Notes: generated from the letters alone by a model not told the origin. 64,000 bases of DNA from Phytopythium helicoides (GCA_024867545.1 JANFNE010000067.1:1-64000), one strand, 5' to 3'; shown: positions 20,759 through 30,592, counted from the stretch's first letter. Numbers and translations are program-made.

Positions 20759-22025
20759 GACGGAATTAGGGGAGTAGTCTCACCCTTGGGCGAGTAATCT
20801 CAGCCCTCCGCAGCGAGCTTCGGTCCTGATCTCCCTGGGGAGACGCTTGACGTGGGCCCGCTTGGTCAGTACCGGAGCGTTGTGATCCCCGTTGCCTCCG
20901 TCCGGGGGACCAGGAGTTCTAAACGCGCGCGTAGGGGCCGATGACCAGGCAGGCGACGGCGCTTCCTCTCTCTTCTCCTGAACAAACAAACGATATTAGT
21001 ACACACAATGTGCTCCGCTAACCTTTTCAGGCTAGGGAACCCGTCGGAAGATGAGCTGTGGGGCTGTGCTAAACCACCACAGCCGAAAACGCGGATGAAC
21101 TTAGCCAAGAAGGCTCAGCGGGGACCTTCATCAGACACAATATGAAGTCGGACACCAATACCAGACGTGTCGCCACACTCAAAGCGATCTTCTAGCACTG
21201 GGCCGAGAAATATGGAACCAACCAGCAATGCACACGCCACTGCGTGACTTACCGATCGGGTGTTGGCCTTGGAGCAACGCGCGGTTGACCTCCTCAAGCC
21301 CCAAAGAGGTTTCCCTCCCTGGAGAGCTTGTTCTTCCTTGCGCGCGATAGAGGGAGAAAGCGGAAGTCTGTATTGAAAGACTTACTGTCTCTGCTACTTC
21401 TACTTTTTTAACTTTGCAGTTCTGGTGATAGAGGTCTGATAACAAACCCACGGGAAGCCAGTCAAGGAGGCCGGTCCGTCTTTGGTGAGCGGTGTGGCCC
21501 ACACCAACTCTTCCCTGATCCCTAAAAAGGGAACAGGGGTACCTCTCCAGGGGTACTACCACGGGAGAGGTCTAAGGAGCTATATTTTATCCTAGAGAAT
21601 GGATTCAATACTGAGGCCAAGTGTGCGCGCGTCTCAAGGACGCTGAGGTGCCTCTGCAGGAGTGAATGCTCGGGCTGATTCTGCAGCGCTTCATCACACA
21701 GCTCGGGAATCTGATTCATTCAGTCATAGCTTCGACCTTGGCTGTATCGTTAAGTTTTCAAAGAACAGCTCGACTGCCTGCTTGACACCGTTTTTTTTCT
21801 TACATCCAGAATGATCTCGAGCCGTCGCACATTCGTGAACGACTGGTTCTTGTACTTGGAAAGCGGTATCACCTTCATCCTGACGAAGTTTGGTTCGGTC
21901 TCGGGGATTGGCGTTGGGCTTGCTTGCGACAACAACAACTTCTACATCGACACATGGGTGAGCTCGAGCCATTGTGGTAATCGGCTAATGACTGAGCTTC
22001 TCGACCAAAATCTTCGCGCCGAACC
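20759..22025. other. No convincing gene; possible old retroelement debris
   Basis: This 1.27-kb stretch up to the left LTR has only short frames. At 21,480-21,560 GTGTGGCCCACACC and the reads around it look like LTR-type sequence, and the 20,780-20,990 minus frame is proline/arginine-rich like a Gag leader. Neither has intact boundaries. The 21,800-22,020 part continues across the retrotransposon to 30,121 onward. Confidence 0.3.
22021..22025. repeat. Target-site duplication, left
   Basis: GAACC directly outside the left LTR, repeated directly outside the right LTR at 30116-30120. Confidence 0.9.
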
Positions 22026-22340
22026 TGTGACGGAGTCACACAGCACTATGCTTCGAGGAAGCGTCACAGCTCGTAGGTACGAAGTACCGAGCTGGCTAGC
22101 CAAACGACCTGAGGGTCTGTGTGGTAGGCAGTAATATAGAGACTGTGTATTTGTATGCATTACAGCCCATTCGAAATGGGTGGTTCCTACAAGGACTGTT
22201 CGCAAACTACTTGACTAAAGTATGCAAGGCTCATGAGAGCCACTCAACCTCACGGCCGTACTTAGCCGGAGGGCAATGGGTACACAACCCAGCGTAGCCA
22301 TGCTACCCACATGGGTACATACCTGTGTAACCCCGTTACA
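22026..22340 (-). repeat. Gypsy 3' LTR (left in window)
   Basis: 315 bp, bounded by TGTGACGG and CGTTACA on the plus strand. It is nearly identical to 29801-30115. It lies upstream of the antisense ORF and could supply its promoter. Confidence 0.95.
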
Positions 22341-22351
22341 CTCTCCCCCAC
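22341..22351 (-). other. Polypurine tract of the Gypsy element
   Basis: On the minus strand GTGGGGGAGAG abuts the 3' LTR directly, as expected for the plus-strand primer of reverse transcription. Confidence 0.8.
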
Positions 22352-22483
22352 TCAGATGTAAGTCACTCACTTTTCAAAAAGGCACGCCCGACCAAAAGAG
22401 GTCCACGGCCGGGAACAGTCGTTCCAAACTGGTCATTTCCGAGAAAGCGGCGGAGGAGGAAAGGTCGTTCCGAGGCACTTTCC

Positions 22484-24676
22484 ATGACAGTTGGCAAGAC
22501 GCCACGCGCTCGCGGCCACGCCGCTGCGTCCTCGGACGCTGCTGATCGATCCGAACTGTCGGGGAGTGCAACCGCACAAGCCCCTGCAGTCGCTGCACCG
22601 CCTGCAGCTGCTGCGACTCTCCCAGCACCCCGCGCGAGCGGTGGTACTAACTCTCAAGGCTCCTCGAGCCTGCAAGCCAGTAACGAGGTTACCACTCCGC
22701 GCTTGTCGGTGGGCGAGTATCACCGACGGCAGTCAGCGCGACTGCGCAAGATGGCGTCGGCGACGCCTCAAGCAACCGACGAGGAGTCACCACCTACGTC
22801 GCGGCACGCCGTGCCAGACGCACCCAAAAGGGGCAACAGCGCGGTGGCACAGCAGGACGTCGAGGACGTTCATGTTGCTAGCGCCACCAGCGCAAGCGTC
22901 GTGCGCGAAAGCGCGAGGCATGACAGGGAGTACCCGTCGCCCACTGAGTCCATGCAAGTGGACTACGACGAGTCCGATGAGGACAAGCCTCCTGCTCCAA
23001 GTGCCTCGGCACCGAGCAACAGCGTCGGTGCTGCGCCATCGCACACTTCTCTGACACCACGCTCACCCGTGAGCGATCAAGAAGAAGGAGAGATCATCAC
23101 CAACGATCTCGATGGTGCTCAAGAGGAGCTTCTCGGGGAAACGAACTCGTTCGTGCGCCCCCAACCCATGGATGTGGACCTTGAGGACACGCGTCCTCAA
23201 TCTCGGACCGATGCAGAGCTCGAAGAGCGCTATGGCTCATTGACCGCGCCTGGGTTGCAAGCACGGCGCTACCGAGCTTGGTACTCACATGAGGTGGCTC
23301 AGCGCCATGCGCTCCGTGCTCGCTATCTCGAGCCACTTGTGTTCTCTCCACGAGAGTATGAGCAACGCTTGGATGATCAAGCTGCTCGCAGGCAGGTGCC
23401 TTCCATGAATAGACAATACCCGCTGGTCCTTCGACCCGATGAGACTGTCGCGCAGTATCACGCTGGCTTCCAGCAGTGGTGTACGCAGAACGGTTTTCCG
23501 TTCACGACTCTCAACGAGAGCTTCCGCAGAGAGGACTTTATGTCCGAGCGGCAACTGCGCTTCTTCTATGCGAAGTTGTTGGCAAAGGGGACGGTCGGTC
23601 GACCTTCAGAGTTCCCTCCTGCCATTGAGGCCATCCGTGGGCAGGTGTCTCAACCACGGAGTGGCCATTCCGACGGCGCTAAGCGCCTTGCGCGGGACCA
23701 CCACGGCGCTGAGTCCGATTCGACTCATAAGCGCGCACGAGGTCCGGGCAATCCTCGAGGAGGACGTTCGCTGGCTCCCACGAGTTGTGTGAGTGCGGGT
23801 ACCCCCGCCACTTCACAAGGTACTGGAGTTGTCCGCGCCGAAGCCTATGCTTCACCAGCGCTTCAACCAGATAATGCTTACGACCCAGGGGGTCAAGCAG
23901 AGCTGGAGGAGGGCGCAGTGGCAACTCCTTCGCGACCGATGTCGCATGGTCGTGGGACTCGAAGTCCGAATGGGGATGTGGGCGGTCGCCCGTCACCCTT
24001 TGCTCACGTCGAGCAGGAGCTTCGTGATCAGCTCGCGGAGCTGCGTCGTGATCATGACGAGGCCGTTCGTCAGATTCGTGCACTCCAAGAGCAGTTGGAG
24101 CGGCAGCAACAGCGTGTCGACGCGGTTGAGCGCGCTGGGTTTGAGCGTGCTGCTCGGTCAGAGACACAGGATCGTCGGATCCATGATCTGCGTGGTCGTG
24201 TTGACGGTCATGACCGTGGCCTCCGCGACCAACTCGGTCAACTCTCGAACCTTCAAGGAAGGGTGGAGGTGATGTCGTACTCGACAATGGGTCGGCCATC
24301 GTCATGGGGACGTGCCATTCCTTCGCGTGAGCCGTATCGTTACGACGATTACGACTACGGTCAGGGACCGTCACGCCAGAGCTCGCTTGAGCCTCGCTAT
24401 GAGCGTGAGCGTGAGCGCGATCGGCGCTACGAGCGTGAGTACTATGGGTACTCTGACGCTGCGCGTTATGAGGAGCGGCGGGTTGACGAGGCGGCTGAGC
24501 GTGCGAGCTCGTACCGCCCACGCTACTCGTCCTTCGAGGCTCCTCGAGCCCGACCGACTGATGTGGTTGCGTCTGCTGACTCCCGTCAGCCTCAGGCGGC
24601 AGCTCTTGCTGCAGTTGAGCCCTCGGCTCTTGATCTGACGGCTGACTCAAAGCCGTCGGGTCCAGATACGGCTTGA
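22484..24676 (+). CDS. Antisense ORF of the Gypsy element (730 aa, coiled coil)
   Basis: Uninterrupted 731-codon frame from a true ATG at 22484, on the strand opposite gag-pol. The first 230 residues are low-complexity and acidic (MQVDYDESDEDK, QEEGEI). Residues about 240-400 look globular (YRAWYSHEVAQRHALRARYLEP and the following text). Residues about 505-605 form a long heptad-rich coiled coil. The end is arginine/tyrosine-rich and finishes with ALDLTADS. The family was not recognised. The first 1.2 kb is free of any sense gene, and the last 998 bp (23679-24676) overprints the integrase-chromodomain linker and the chromodomain of pol. Antisense ORFs between pol and the 3' LTR are known in some plant Gypsy lineages. 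Whether this one is related is untested. Confidence 0.6.
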   Translation: MTVGKTPRARGHAAASSDAADRSELSGSATAQAPAVAAPPAAAATLPAPRASGGTNSQGSSSLQASNEVTTPRLSVGEYHRRQSARLRKMASATPQATDEESPPTSRHAVPDAPKRGNSAVAQQDVEDVHVASATSASVVRESARHDREYPSPTESMQVDYDESDEDKPPAPSASAPSNSVGAAPSHTSLTPRSPVSDQEEGEIITNDLDGAQEELLGETNSFVRPQPMDVDLEDTRPQSRTDAELEERYGSLTAPGLQARRYRAWYSHEVAQRHALRARYLEPLVFSPREYEQRLDDQAARRQVPSMNRQYPLVLRPDETVAQYHAGFQQWCTQNGFPFTTLNESFRREDFMSERQLRFFYAKLLAKGTVGRPSEFPPAIEAIRGQVSQPRSGHSDGAKRLARDHHGAESDSTHKRARGPGNPRGGRSLAPTSCVSAGTPATSQGTGVVRAEAYASPALQPDNAYDPGGQAELEEGAVATPSRPMSHGRGTRSPNGDVGGRPSPFAHVEQELRDQLAELRRDHDEAVRQIRALQEQLERQQQRVDAVERAGFERAARSETQDRRIHDLRGRVDGHDRGLRDQLGQLSNLQGRVEVMSYSTMGRPSSWGRAIPSREPYRYDDYDYGQGPSRQSSLEPRYERERERDRRYEREYYGYSDAARYEERRVDEAAERASSYRPRYSSFEAPRARPTDVVASADSRQPQAAALAAVEPSALDLTADSKPSGPDTA

Positions 24677-27600
24677 GAAGCCCGACATAAAACACTGGGT
24701 GTGTTTTCATTGCCGAAGGCAACAAGAGCGTGTACGCGCTCCCTTTCCGAGCTACGACCTTGAACGGTCCAATGTAGCGGGGCCGCAGTTTGGTCTTGGA
24801 GACCGCGCTCACTGCATTGAGTGGTAGGTTTCGTGCATTTAGTAGGACTAAATCACCAACCTTGAATACATGCGTATTCTTACGACCATGTTTGTCGCTC
24901 TGTTCCTTCTGCTTGTCTTGCGCAGACGCCATTGCGTCGCGCACGCGTCTAATGACGCTGAGCCTCGTGCTCAAGTAGTCATCAAGCTGCTTTTGCAGCC
25001 GAACCGACACTGGTTCAACATGACGGGAGGCCGCAAGCGGCCGAGCCTCTCCCCCACTCAAGGTGGAGGCCCTGGACGGCCCAAGCGTCAGTGTCAGCGG
25101 GACACGTGGGTGACGCAGTCCGTTCGCGTAGAACGGGGTGCAGCCCGTAGAGGCATGCACCGAGTTGTTCATTGCAAACTCAACAAACGGGAGCATCGTG
25201 CTCCAAGAGCGTGGTGCCTCGGCACAAACGCTTCGAAGGATGTCTTCGAGAACGCGGTTCGCGCGTTCGGTTTGACCATCGGTCTGTGGATGGTCAGCAG
25301 TCGACATGTCGAGGCGCGTTCCCATCAACCGGAACAGTTCGCGCCAGAATGTTGCCACAAAACGTGGATCACGGTCAGAGACCAACGTCTTGGGGAGGCC
25401 ATGAGCCCGGAACACATGCTCGAGAAAGAGCTGCGCCGCTCCTTTGGCCGTGATCTTCTCCGAACATGGTGCCAAATGCACCATCTTGCTCAAACGACAG
25501 ACAAACACCATCACACCGGTGTTGCCGTGAGCATTTTTGGGGAGTCCAAAGACAAAGTCTAAGCTGACGGACTCCCAGCAGTCCTGTGGGACAGGTAGGC
25601 TGTGTAGCGGGGCTGCAGCTGAAGGCGCAGCCTTCACGCGCTGGCACGTCTCACACGTCTTGACGTAAGAGGCCACCCACTTGTACATGTGGGGCCACCA
25701 GTACGTCGTACTGACCGCGTTGTGCGTCTTCTCGCGGCCCAAGTGGCCAGCAAGCGGTGTATCATGCGCCTCGTAGAGGATGCGATACCGAATATCATCG
25801 TCCAGGGGGACGACAACCCGTGGTGAATCCATTCGATCTGTGCAGTAGTACAGCAAACCGTCGACGACGGAGAAGCGGTGTATACACGACCGCAAACGAG
25901 GTGTGAGCTCACCCTCACCCCCAAACACATCAGGCGCCAAGTGGCGCAAGAGGGTCCTGCATGACTCGTCATGCTCATACGCTTTGCGTATCTGTTCCAG
26001 GAGCGACGTAGTGACGGATGTCACGTGAGACAACTCATAGTCAGGACGGCGTGAAAGCGCGTCTGCAAGCACGTTCTGCTTGCCGGGCTTGTACTCCACG
26101 CGGAAGTTGTATTCCGCAAAGAAGGAGAGCCACCGAGCCATTCTCTGCGAGAGATGTGGCGACGACGTCGCTGTCCGTAAGGACGCATGGTCAGTGTAGA
26201 CCACAAACGCACGCTCACCGAGCAGGTGCACTCGAAATTTGACAAGAGCATACTTCATCGCAAGTAGCTCCTTGTCATGAACTGGATAGTTCTTCTCGGC
26301 AGCCTTAAGCTGTCGAGACTCAAACGCGACCACGCGTTCACGCCCTTCGGCGTCGGCTTGCAACAATGCACAGCCTATAGCGAAGTCAGACGCGTCACAC
26401 ACGACGCTAAATGGTCTGTTCGCATCTGGCAACGCCAGAATCGGAGCTTGGAGCAAGCTCTCCTTGATTTGATTAAACGCATCTTGATGCTGTTGCTCCC
26501 AGAGCCATTCTGCGTCTTTCTTCAGCAGAAGCGACAGAGGTCGTGCCATCTCGGCATAGTTCTTGCTGTACTTGTGCAGATATGTGGCAAGACCGAGCCA
26601 CTTGCGCAGGTCCTTCTGGTTCATCGGAACCGGCCAATCTACGATTGCCTTGACCTTGTTTGGGTCAGCACGGATTCCGTGACTACCGATGTAGCAACCG
26701 AGGAATGGTATCTCCTCCGCGCCGAAGACACACTTGTCGATGTTGGCGTAGAGCTTGTTTGCTCGCATGCATTCGAGCACCTCGCGCAGGTGCTCTTTGT
26801 GGACCTCAATGTCCGGACGACCGTTCTCCGAACGGCTGTGGACGAAAATATCGTCAAAGTACGTCTGTGCAAATGCACGCAGTGGACGAAACAGTTGGGT
26901 GACCAACCTGTTAAACGTCGCGGGGGCATTCGACAGCCCTTGCGGCATCACTAGCCATTCCCAGAGCATACCGCTCGGAGTGCTCACCGCCGTGAGAGGG
27001 ACGTCCTCATCACCCATCAGGATCTGATAGTAGCCATCTACTAGATCCAAAGCGCTGAAAATCGTGCTGCCTGCCATGTTGTTCTGCAGCACCTCCTTTC
27101 GAGGAATCGGCGTCTGTGCCGGAATCGTCGCGGCGTTCAGCTTGTTGAACGCATGGACGATTCGCCATTTCCCGTTCGGTTTTCGAACACAGAACGTGGG
27201 CGTCGAGTGCGGAGACTTGCTCTCACGCACCAACCCAGCTTCGTGCTTCGCACGGAAGAAGGCGTCAATGACGTCGCACTGCTCGCGTGGCAATGGCCAC
27301 TGACGAGTCACACAGTACTTAGTACCTGGGATCAAATCGATCTCATGCCGGACCCCTCGGTCGGGCGGCAGCTCAGATGGCGGGTCAGTCGACACCACAT
27401 CTTTGTACTCCTTCAACAGCGAGTACAACGGATCTGTTGGATTCTTGAGGATCTCGGATCCACGCCGAGCATGGATTCGCTCGCGGATCTCTTCGAGGAC
27501 AGCTTCGTCCATCACCGAGGAGCTATTTAGCTCTCGCAACTCGGTCTCGGGTCTAATGACCACTACTTCAGCGATTTCCCCACCATCCAGCGCGTGGGTG

Positions 27601-28733
27601 AAGTCTTGAACAGACATTTCGTCCATTTCCAATAGAGCATTCAGCTCGGGGAGCGGCTCCAACTGCACCGAAGGTGCGAGCACAGCTCCGGACACGCCGT
27701 CAACCAGACGATACTCCTGCCCATGGTTGGGACTTATGGCACAACTCGTGTCCATTGGCGCCGCGGTCGTCCTGACCGCCATAGGCGTGACCGCTTCCAC
27801 GTGGTTCACTGTCGGGTGTGCATTTTCCGCACAAACCGCGACCTCGGGTACCTTCAGCACCGGTGCCTCTCTACCCAAGAGTCGGACGCTCATCTCGCGT
27901 CGGAAAACGGGATCCTGTCCCGTTCCAGTCTTCTGGACGGTCTTGCTGACCAACTGCCTTCGGCTCCCTTGTGGAGCCGGGCTCACCTCGTCCAGAGGCA
28001 ACGGAGCCCAATGCACATGTGCATTCTTCTTCTTTCTAGCCTTCACGGCTACGACGGCGCTCTCAGCGCAGGCAGAGACATCGTCTCGTAAGGGTGTGTC
28101 CATGATTTCAGATACCCCAACTTGATATTCAGCCCTCTTGTCAGGGCGGCACTCACGCCGATCTCGGCGGTGCCAGCGCGACGACGTGGCAATATTGCTC
28201 ACCGTCTCGCGGTCGGAGGATGCGGGCTTACTTGCCCCGATCGACTTTGATCGCCAATCGATCCATGGCTCATGTTTCTCGAGCCAGGGCATGCCGAGGA
28301 TGAGATCATACTTCTCGTCAAGGTCCAGAACGACAAATCGTTCGACCGAATTGAAACCCTCAAAGAGGACACGAAGATCCATGTTGATCTTAGTTGTTTC
28401 AACAACCTTTCCTGTCGCCAAACGCACCGCTATTGTGCTTGACGACTCACTTGCGCTTCGCGCGGCCTCGAACATATCCATGTTCCGCATGAGGCTAGCT
28501 CGTCGAGCATAATTGCTCGATGCACCAGAGTCGATGAGCACTCGCATCGGCTCCGCGTATCCCTTCACGCTCGCGTGAACCACCAGCAACGGCGAGTTAC
28601 TGGCGCCCATCGCACTCGAGAGCACTGCTCTCTCTGGGGCTAAGCCCTCCGAACGAACGCCACCCCGTTCGACCAAAGAACTTAGTTCTCCCCCAGTAGG
28701 GCGCCCCGCGCCTACTGGGATTGAGCGTTTCCC
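23679..28733 (-). CDS. pol: Gypsy Pol polyprotein (PR-RT-RNaseH-IN-chromodomain)
   Basis: Open minus-strand frame of 1,731 codons from 28874. The expressed part should begin at the frameshift site (28727-28733), because the first 50 or so codons only shadow gag. Counted from 28874: aspartic protease DSGA at 115-118; reverse transcriptase about 515-730 with YFDD at 672-675; RNase H about 815-945; integrase zinc finger H1044, H1051, C1074, C1077; catalytic D1106, D1167 and E1203 with the D-35-E spacing. A histidine/arginine/serine-rich linker of about 250 residues follows. It ends in a chromodomain (YLVKWRGYPHSHNSWEP). All catalytic residues are present and no stop interrupts. It is made as a Gag-Pol fusion and acts in the particle and then the nucleus. 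The chromodomain would direct integration. Confidence 0.95.
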   Translation of the reverse strand, partial: GKRSIPVGAGRPTGGELSSLVERGGVRSEGLAPERAVLSSAMGASNSPLLVVHASVKGYAEPMRVLIDSGASSNYARRASLMRNMDMFEAARSASESSSTIAVRLATGKVVETTKINMDLRVLFEGFNSVERFVVLDLDEKYDLILGMPWLEKHEPWIDWRSKSIGASKPASSDRETVSNIATSSRWHRRDRRECRPDKRAEYQVGVSEIMDTPLRDDVSACAESAVVAVKARKKKNAHVHWAPLPLDEVSPAPQGSRRQLVSKTVQKTGTGQDPVFRREMSVRLLGREAPVLKVPEVAVCAENAHPTVNHVEAVTPMAVRTTAAPMDTSCAISPNHGQEYRLVDGVSGAVLAPSVQLEPLPELNALLEMDEMSVQDFTHALDGGEIAEVVVIRPETELRELNSSSVMDEAVLEEIRERIHARRGSEILKNPTDPLYSLLKEYKDVVSTDPPSELPPDRGVRHEIDLIPGTKYCVTRQWPLPREQCDVIDAFFRAKHEAGLVRESKSPHSTPTFCVRKPNGKWRIVHAFNKLNAATIPAQTPIPRKEVLQNNMAGSTIFSALDLVDGYYQILMGDEDVPLTAVSTPSGMLWEWLVMPQGLSNAPATFNRLVTQLFRPLRAFAQTYFDDIFVHSRSENGRPDIEVHKEHLREVLECMRANKLYANIDKCVFGAEEIPFLGCYIGSHGIRADPNKVKAIVDWPVPMNQKDLRKWLGLATYLHKYSKNYAEMARPLSLLLKKDAEWLWEQQHQDAFNQIKESLLQAPILALPDANRPFSVVCDASDFAIGCALLQADAEGRERVVAFESRQLKAAEKNYPVHDKELLAMKYALVKFRVHLLGERAFVVYTDHASLRTATSSPHLSQRMARWLSFFAEYNFRVEYKPGKQNVLADALSRRPDYELSHVTSVTTSLLEQIRKAYEHDESCRTLLRHLAPDVFGGEGELTPRLRSCIHRFSVVDGLLYYCTDRMDSPRVVVPLDDDIRYRILYEAHDTPLAGHLGREKTHNAVSTTYWWPHMYKWVASYVKTCETCQRVKAAPSAAAPLHSLPVPQDCWESVSLDFVFGLPKNAHGNTGVMVFVCRLSKMVHLAPCSEKITAKGAAQLFLEHVFRAHGLPKTLVSDRDPRFVATFWRELFRLMGTRLDMSTADHPQTDGQTERANRVLEDILRSVCAEAPRSWSTMLPFVEFAMNNSVHASTGCTPFYANGLRHPRVPLTLTLGPSRASTLSGGEARPLAASRHVEPVSVRLQKQLDDYLSTRLSVIRRVRDAMASAQDKQKEQSDKHGRKNTHVFKVGDLVLLNARNLPLNAVSAVSKTKLRPRYIGPFKVVARKGSAYTLLLPSAMKTHPVFYVGLLKPYLDPTALSQPSDQEPRAQLQQELPPEADGSQQTQPHQSVGLEEPRRTSSVGGTSSHAQPPRQPAAPHNAQRQSTHSTHARSADRAHAHAHSEAQASSGVTVPDRSRNRRNDTAHAKEWHVPMTMADPLSSTTSPPPFLEGSRVDRVGRGGHGHDRQHDHADHGSDDPVSLTEQHAQTQRAQPRRHAVAAAPTALGVHESDERPRHDHDAAPRADHEAPARREQRVTGDRPHPHSDFESHDHATSVAKELPLRPPPALLDPLGRKHYLVEALVKHRLRRGQLQYLVKWRGYPHSHNSWEPANVLLEDCPDLVRAYESNRTQRRGGPAQGA
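28692..28719 (-). promoter_or_regulatory. Stem-loop stimulating -1 ribosomal frameshifting
   Basis: On the minus strand a 12-bp GC-rich stem (CCCAGTAGGCGC with its complement, one bulged C) closes a GGG loop. It begins 7 nt after the slippery heptamer and contains the gag stop codon (28712-28714). Confidence 0.85.
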
Positions 28734-29719
28734 TGCCCGCGGCCACGACCACCAAAGATCCGGCCACCGGGCTGACGCAAATTGCGCCCTTGGTGAGGGC
28801 CAAAGCGTCCAGTCTGCTGCAGACGACGAGGACAGTTGCGCTGCACGTGGCCCATCCGGCCACAGGTGAAGCATGCGCCTTGGGTGCGACGCTGCTCAGC
28901 ACTGCCGAGCTCCATGGGCTCCGGCTCATTGATCACCGGCGTCGAAGACGCTGCGCTTGTAGACACGCGAGCCTGTCGATGACAGTAATCCTCTTGGATC
29001 GCCACACGGAATGCTTCTTCCATCGAGGCTGGTTGCGCACGGAACAACTGGGTTCGCGCAGGCCCAACTCGCAGACCCTCCATGAATATGGTCACCTTCG
29101 TCTGCTCGGACAGAGGATCCGAGATCATGCCCGCTTCGAGTGTGCGTAGCTCTTGCACGTACTCGGCAAGTTCACGCTTCCCTTGACGACACGTCAAGAA
29201 GCGCGAGCGTACTTGGTACGCGACGTTCGGCGGTAAGAACGTCACCTTGATCTCATCCTTGAGGTGCTCCCACGTCGGGAACGCGCTCGCAACGCTGTTG
29301 TGGCGTGTTAGCGCCCAGCGTTTCGCGCGGCCTCCCATGTTGGAGACCGCGAAGGCCACCTTCAGGCTTTCCTCAGAGAGGAGCGCGGCCATCATGGCCA
29401 TCTCAATCTCGCGGAACCACAACAAGAGGTTCTCGCCTTCGTCACCTGTGAAGGGCTTGACCTTCAGGTGCAGCGGTTTCACACCGCTCGGCACCCTGAC
29501 GGGTGTTGGCGCCGGCTGCGGTACTTGCAGCGCGCCTCGGACGTGGTCAACGAGAGCATTCTCGTAGTTGAGATACTGCTCGACGCGCGTTACCTGCACG
29601 TCAGGGCTCTGAGTCAGCAGGTGCTGGAGCCCTTCCGCACCAAGGATGCATTGCATCTTGCCCAATGCTCCCCATTGAGTCTCACTGAAGTGAGGGAACT
29701 GAGCGCGATCGAGCTCCAT
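28712..29719 (-). CDS. gag: Gypsy Gag (capsid and nucleocapsid)
   Basis: 335 codons from ATG 29719. The capsid-like central part (about residues 80-250) matches the retrotransposon Gag pattern (LLLWFREIEMAM, ending in LRTLEAGM and FMEGL). One CCHC zinc knuckle, CFTCGRMGHVQRNC, lies at 283-296. The tail is rich in glycine and arginine for RNA binding. It packages the element RNA in the cytoplasm. Pol is made from the same message by -1 frameshifting near its end. Confidence 0.95.
   Translation of the reverse strand: MELDRAQFPHFSETQWGALGKMQCILGAEGLQHLLTQSPDVQVTRVEQYLNYENALVDHVRGALQVPQPAPTPVRVPSGVKPLHLKVKPFTGDEGENLLLWFREIEMAMMAALLSEESLKVAFAVSNMGGRAKRWALTRHNSVASAFPTWEHLKDEIKVTFLPPNVAYQVRSRFLTCRQGKRELAEYVQELRTLEAGMISDPLSEQTKVTIFMEGLRVGPARTQLFRAQPASMEEAFRVAIQEDYCHRQARVSTSAASSTPVINEPEPMELGSAEQRRTQGACFTCGRMGHVQRNCPRRLQQTGRFGPHQGRNLRQPGGRIFGGRGRGQGNAQSQ
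28727..28733 (-). promoter_or_regulatory. Slippery heptamer GGGAAAC for gag-pol frameshift
   Basis: Reads G GGA AAC in the gag frame, the canonical X XXY YYZ form, four codons before the gag stop. A -1 slip enters the pol frame exactly. Confidence 0.9.
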
Positions 29720-29780
29720 GCTTGCGCAGAGCTCTCACCACAGAGGTTCAGGTTCGTCTGACCCGCGATGGTCGAGGACG

Positions 29781-29798
29781 GACTCCAAAGTGCTACCA
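29781..29798 (-). other. Candidate primer-binding site
   Basis: Two bases inside the 5' LTR the minus strand reads TGGTAGCACTTTGGAGTC. It starts with TGG as expected for pairing with a tRNA 3' CCA end. I could not assign the tRNA. Confidence 0.5.
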
Positions 29799-29800
29799 AG

Positions 29801-30115
29801 TGTGACGGAGTCACACAGCACTATGCTTCGAGGAAGCGTCACAGCTCGTAGGTACGAAGTACCGAGCTGGCTAGCCAAACGACCTGAGGGTCTGTGTGGT
29901 AGGCAGTAATATAGAGACTGTGTATTTGTATGCATTACAGCCCATTCGAAATGGGTGGTTCCTACAAGGACTGTTCGCAAACTACTTGACTAAAGTATGC
30001 AAGGCTCATGAGAGCCACTCAACCTCACGGCCGTACTTAGCCGGAGGGCAATGGGTACACAACCTAGTGTAGCCATGCTACCCCCATGGGTACATACCCG
30101 TGTAACCCCGTTACA
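29801..30115 (-). repeat. Gypsy 5' LTR (right in window)
   Basis: 315 bp, near-identical to the left LTR, followed by the GAACC duplication. It drives gag-pol on the minus strand. Confidence 0.95.
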
Positions 30116-30592
30116 GAACCCGAAGCGATACGAGCGCCACATGCGGCAGATTTCAGTCTGGAACATTGTACCTAGAGAGTTTCGTGTCTGTATTAAGAAA
30201 AACACCAATATGGAAATGCATGTTTTTCGTCGGATCATTGGAAACTATTCGAATTAGACGGTTGTCTGAATTGAGAAAGAGATTAGCGGTATCTTGAAAC
30301 ACGAAGAAACACAAACACGAGGCTGTTGCTAGAGGAATCTCTCCGCCAGCTGAAAGGCAAGCAGATGCTTAATGCCCTCGATCTTATTCCTCTTCCAAAA
30401 TTTCACGTCTCGATTTGCTGGCTGCGAATAGAACTAAATTCACCACGAAGTCGACAGTATCAGGTTCGAAGTTGTCAACCAAGAGCAAGATCGGGCACTC
30501 ATCTTCGCGTCACGACCCGCTCATGATAGAGGAAGCTTGCCACCATGGAACTCCTAAATGGTCAAATAGAATGGACAGTGGTAGCACAAGCT
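30116..30592. other. Retrotransposon right flank, no gene seen
   Basis: The sequence continues the pre-insertion site from 22,020. Only short frames occur, with nothing recognisable. Confidence 0.5.

Larger units (their letters stand above)
22026..30115 (-). mobile_element. Complete Ty3/Gypsy LTR retrotransposon with chromodomain
   Basis: An 8,090-bp element with two 315-bp LTRs that differ at about four positions, all in their last 60 bp. It is flanked by the 5-bp target duplication GAACC (22021-22025 and 30116-30120). Reading on the minus strand the order is 5' LTR, candidate PBS, gag, -1 frameshift signal, pol (protease, RT, RNase H, integrase, chromodomain), polypurine tract and 3' LTR. 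Both main frames are open throughout, so the copy is young and possibly autonomous. A long antisense ORF occupies its 3' third. The domain order RT-RNaseH-IN defines Ty3/Gypsy. The chromodomain places it among chromoviruses. Confidence 0.97.

Noticed and set aside
24870..25562. Plus-strand frames inside the Gypsy pol region (also 26277-26954)
   Set aside because: They are shadows of the integrase and RT coding sequence on the other strand, unlike the antisense ORF at 22484-24676, which has its own ATG and protein-like composition.
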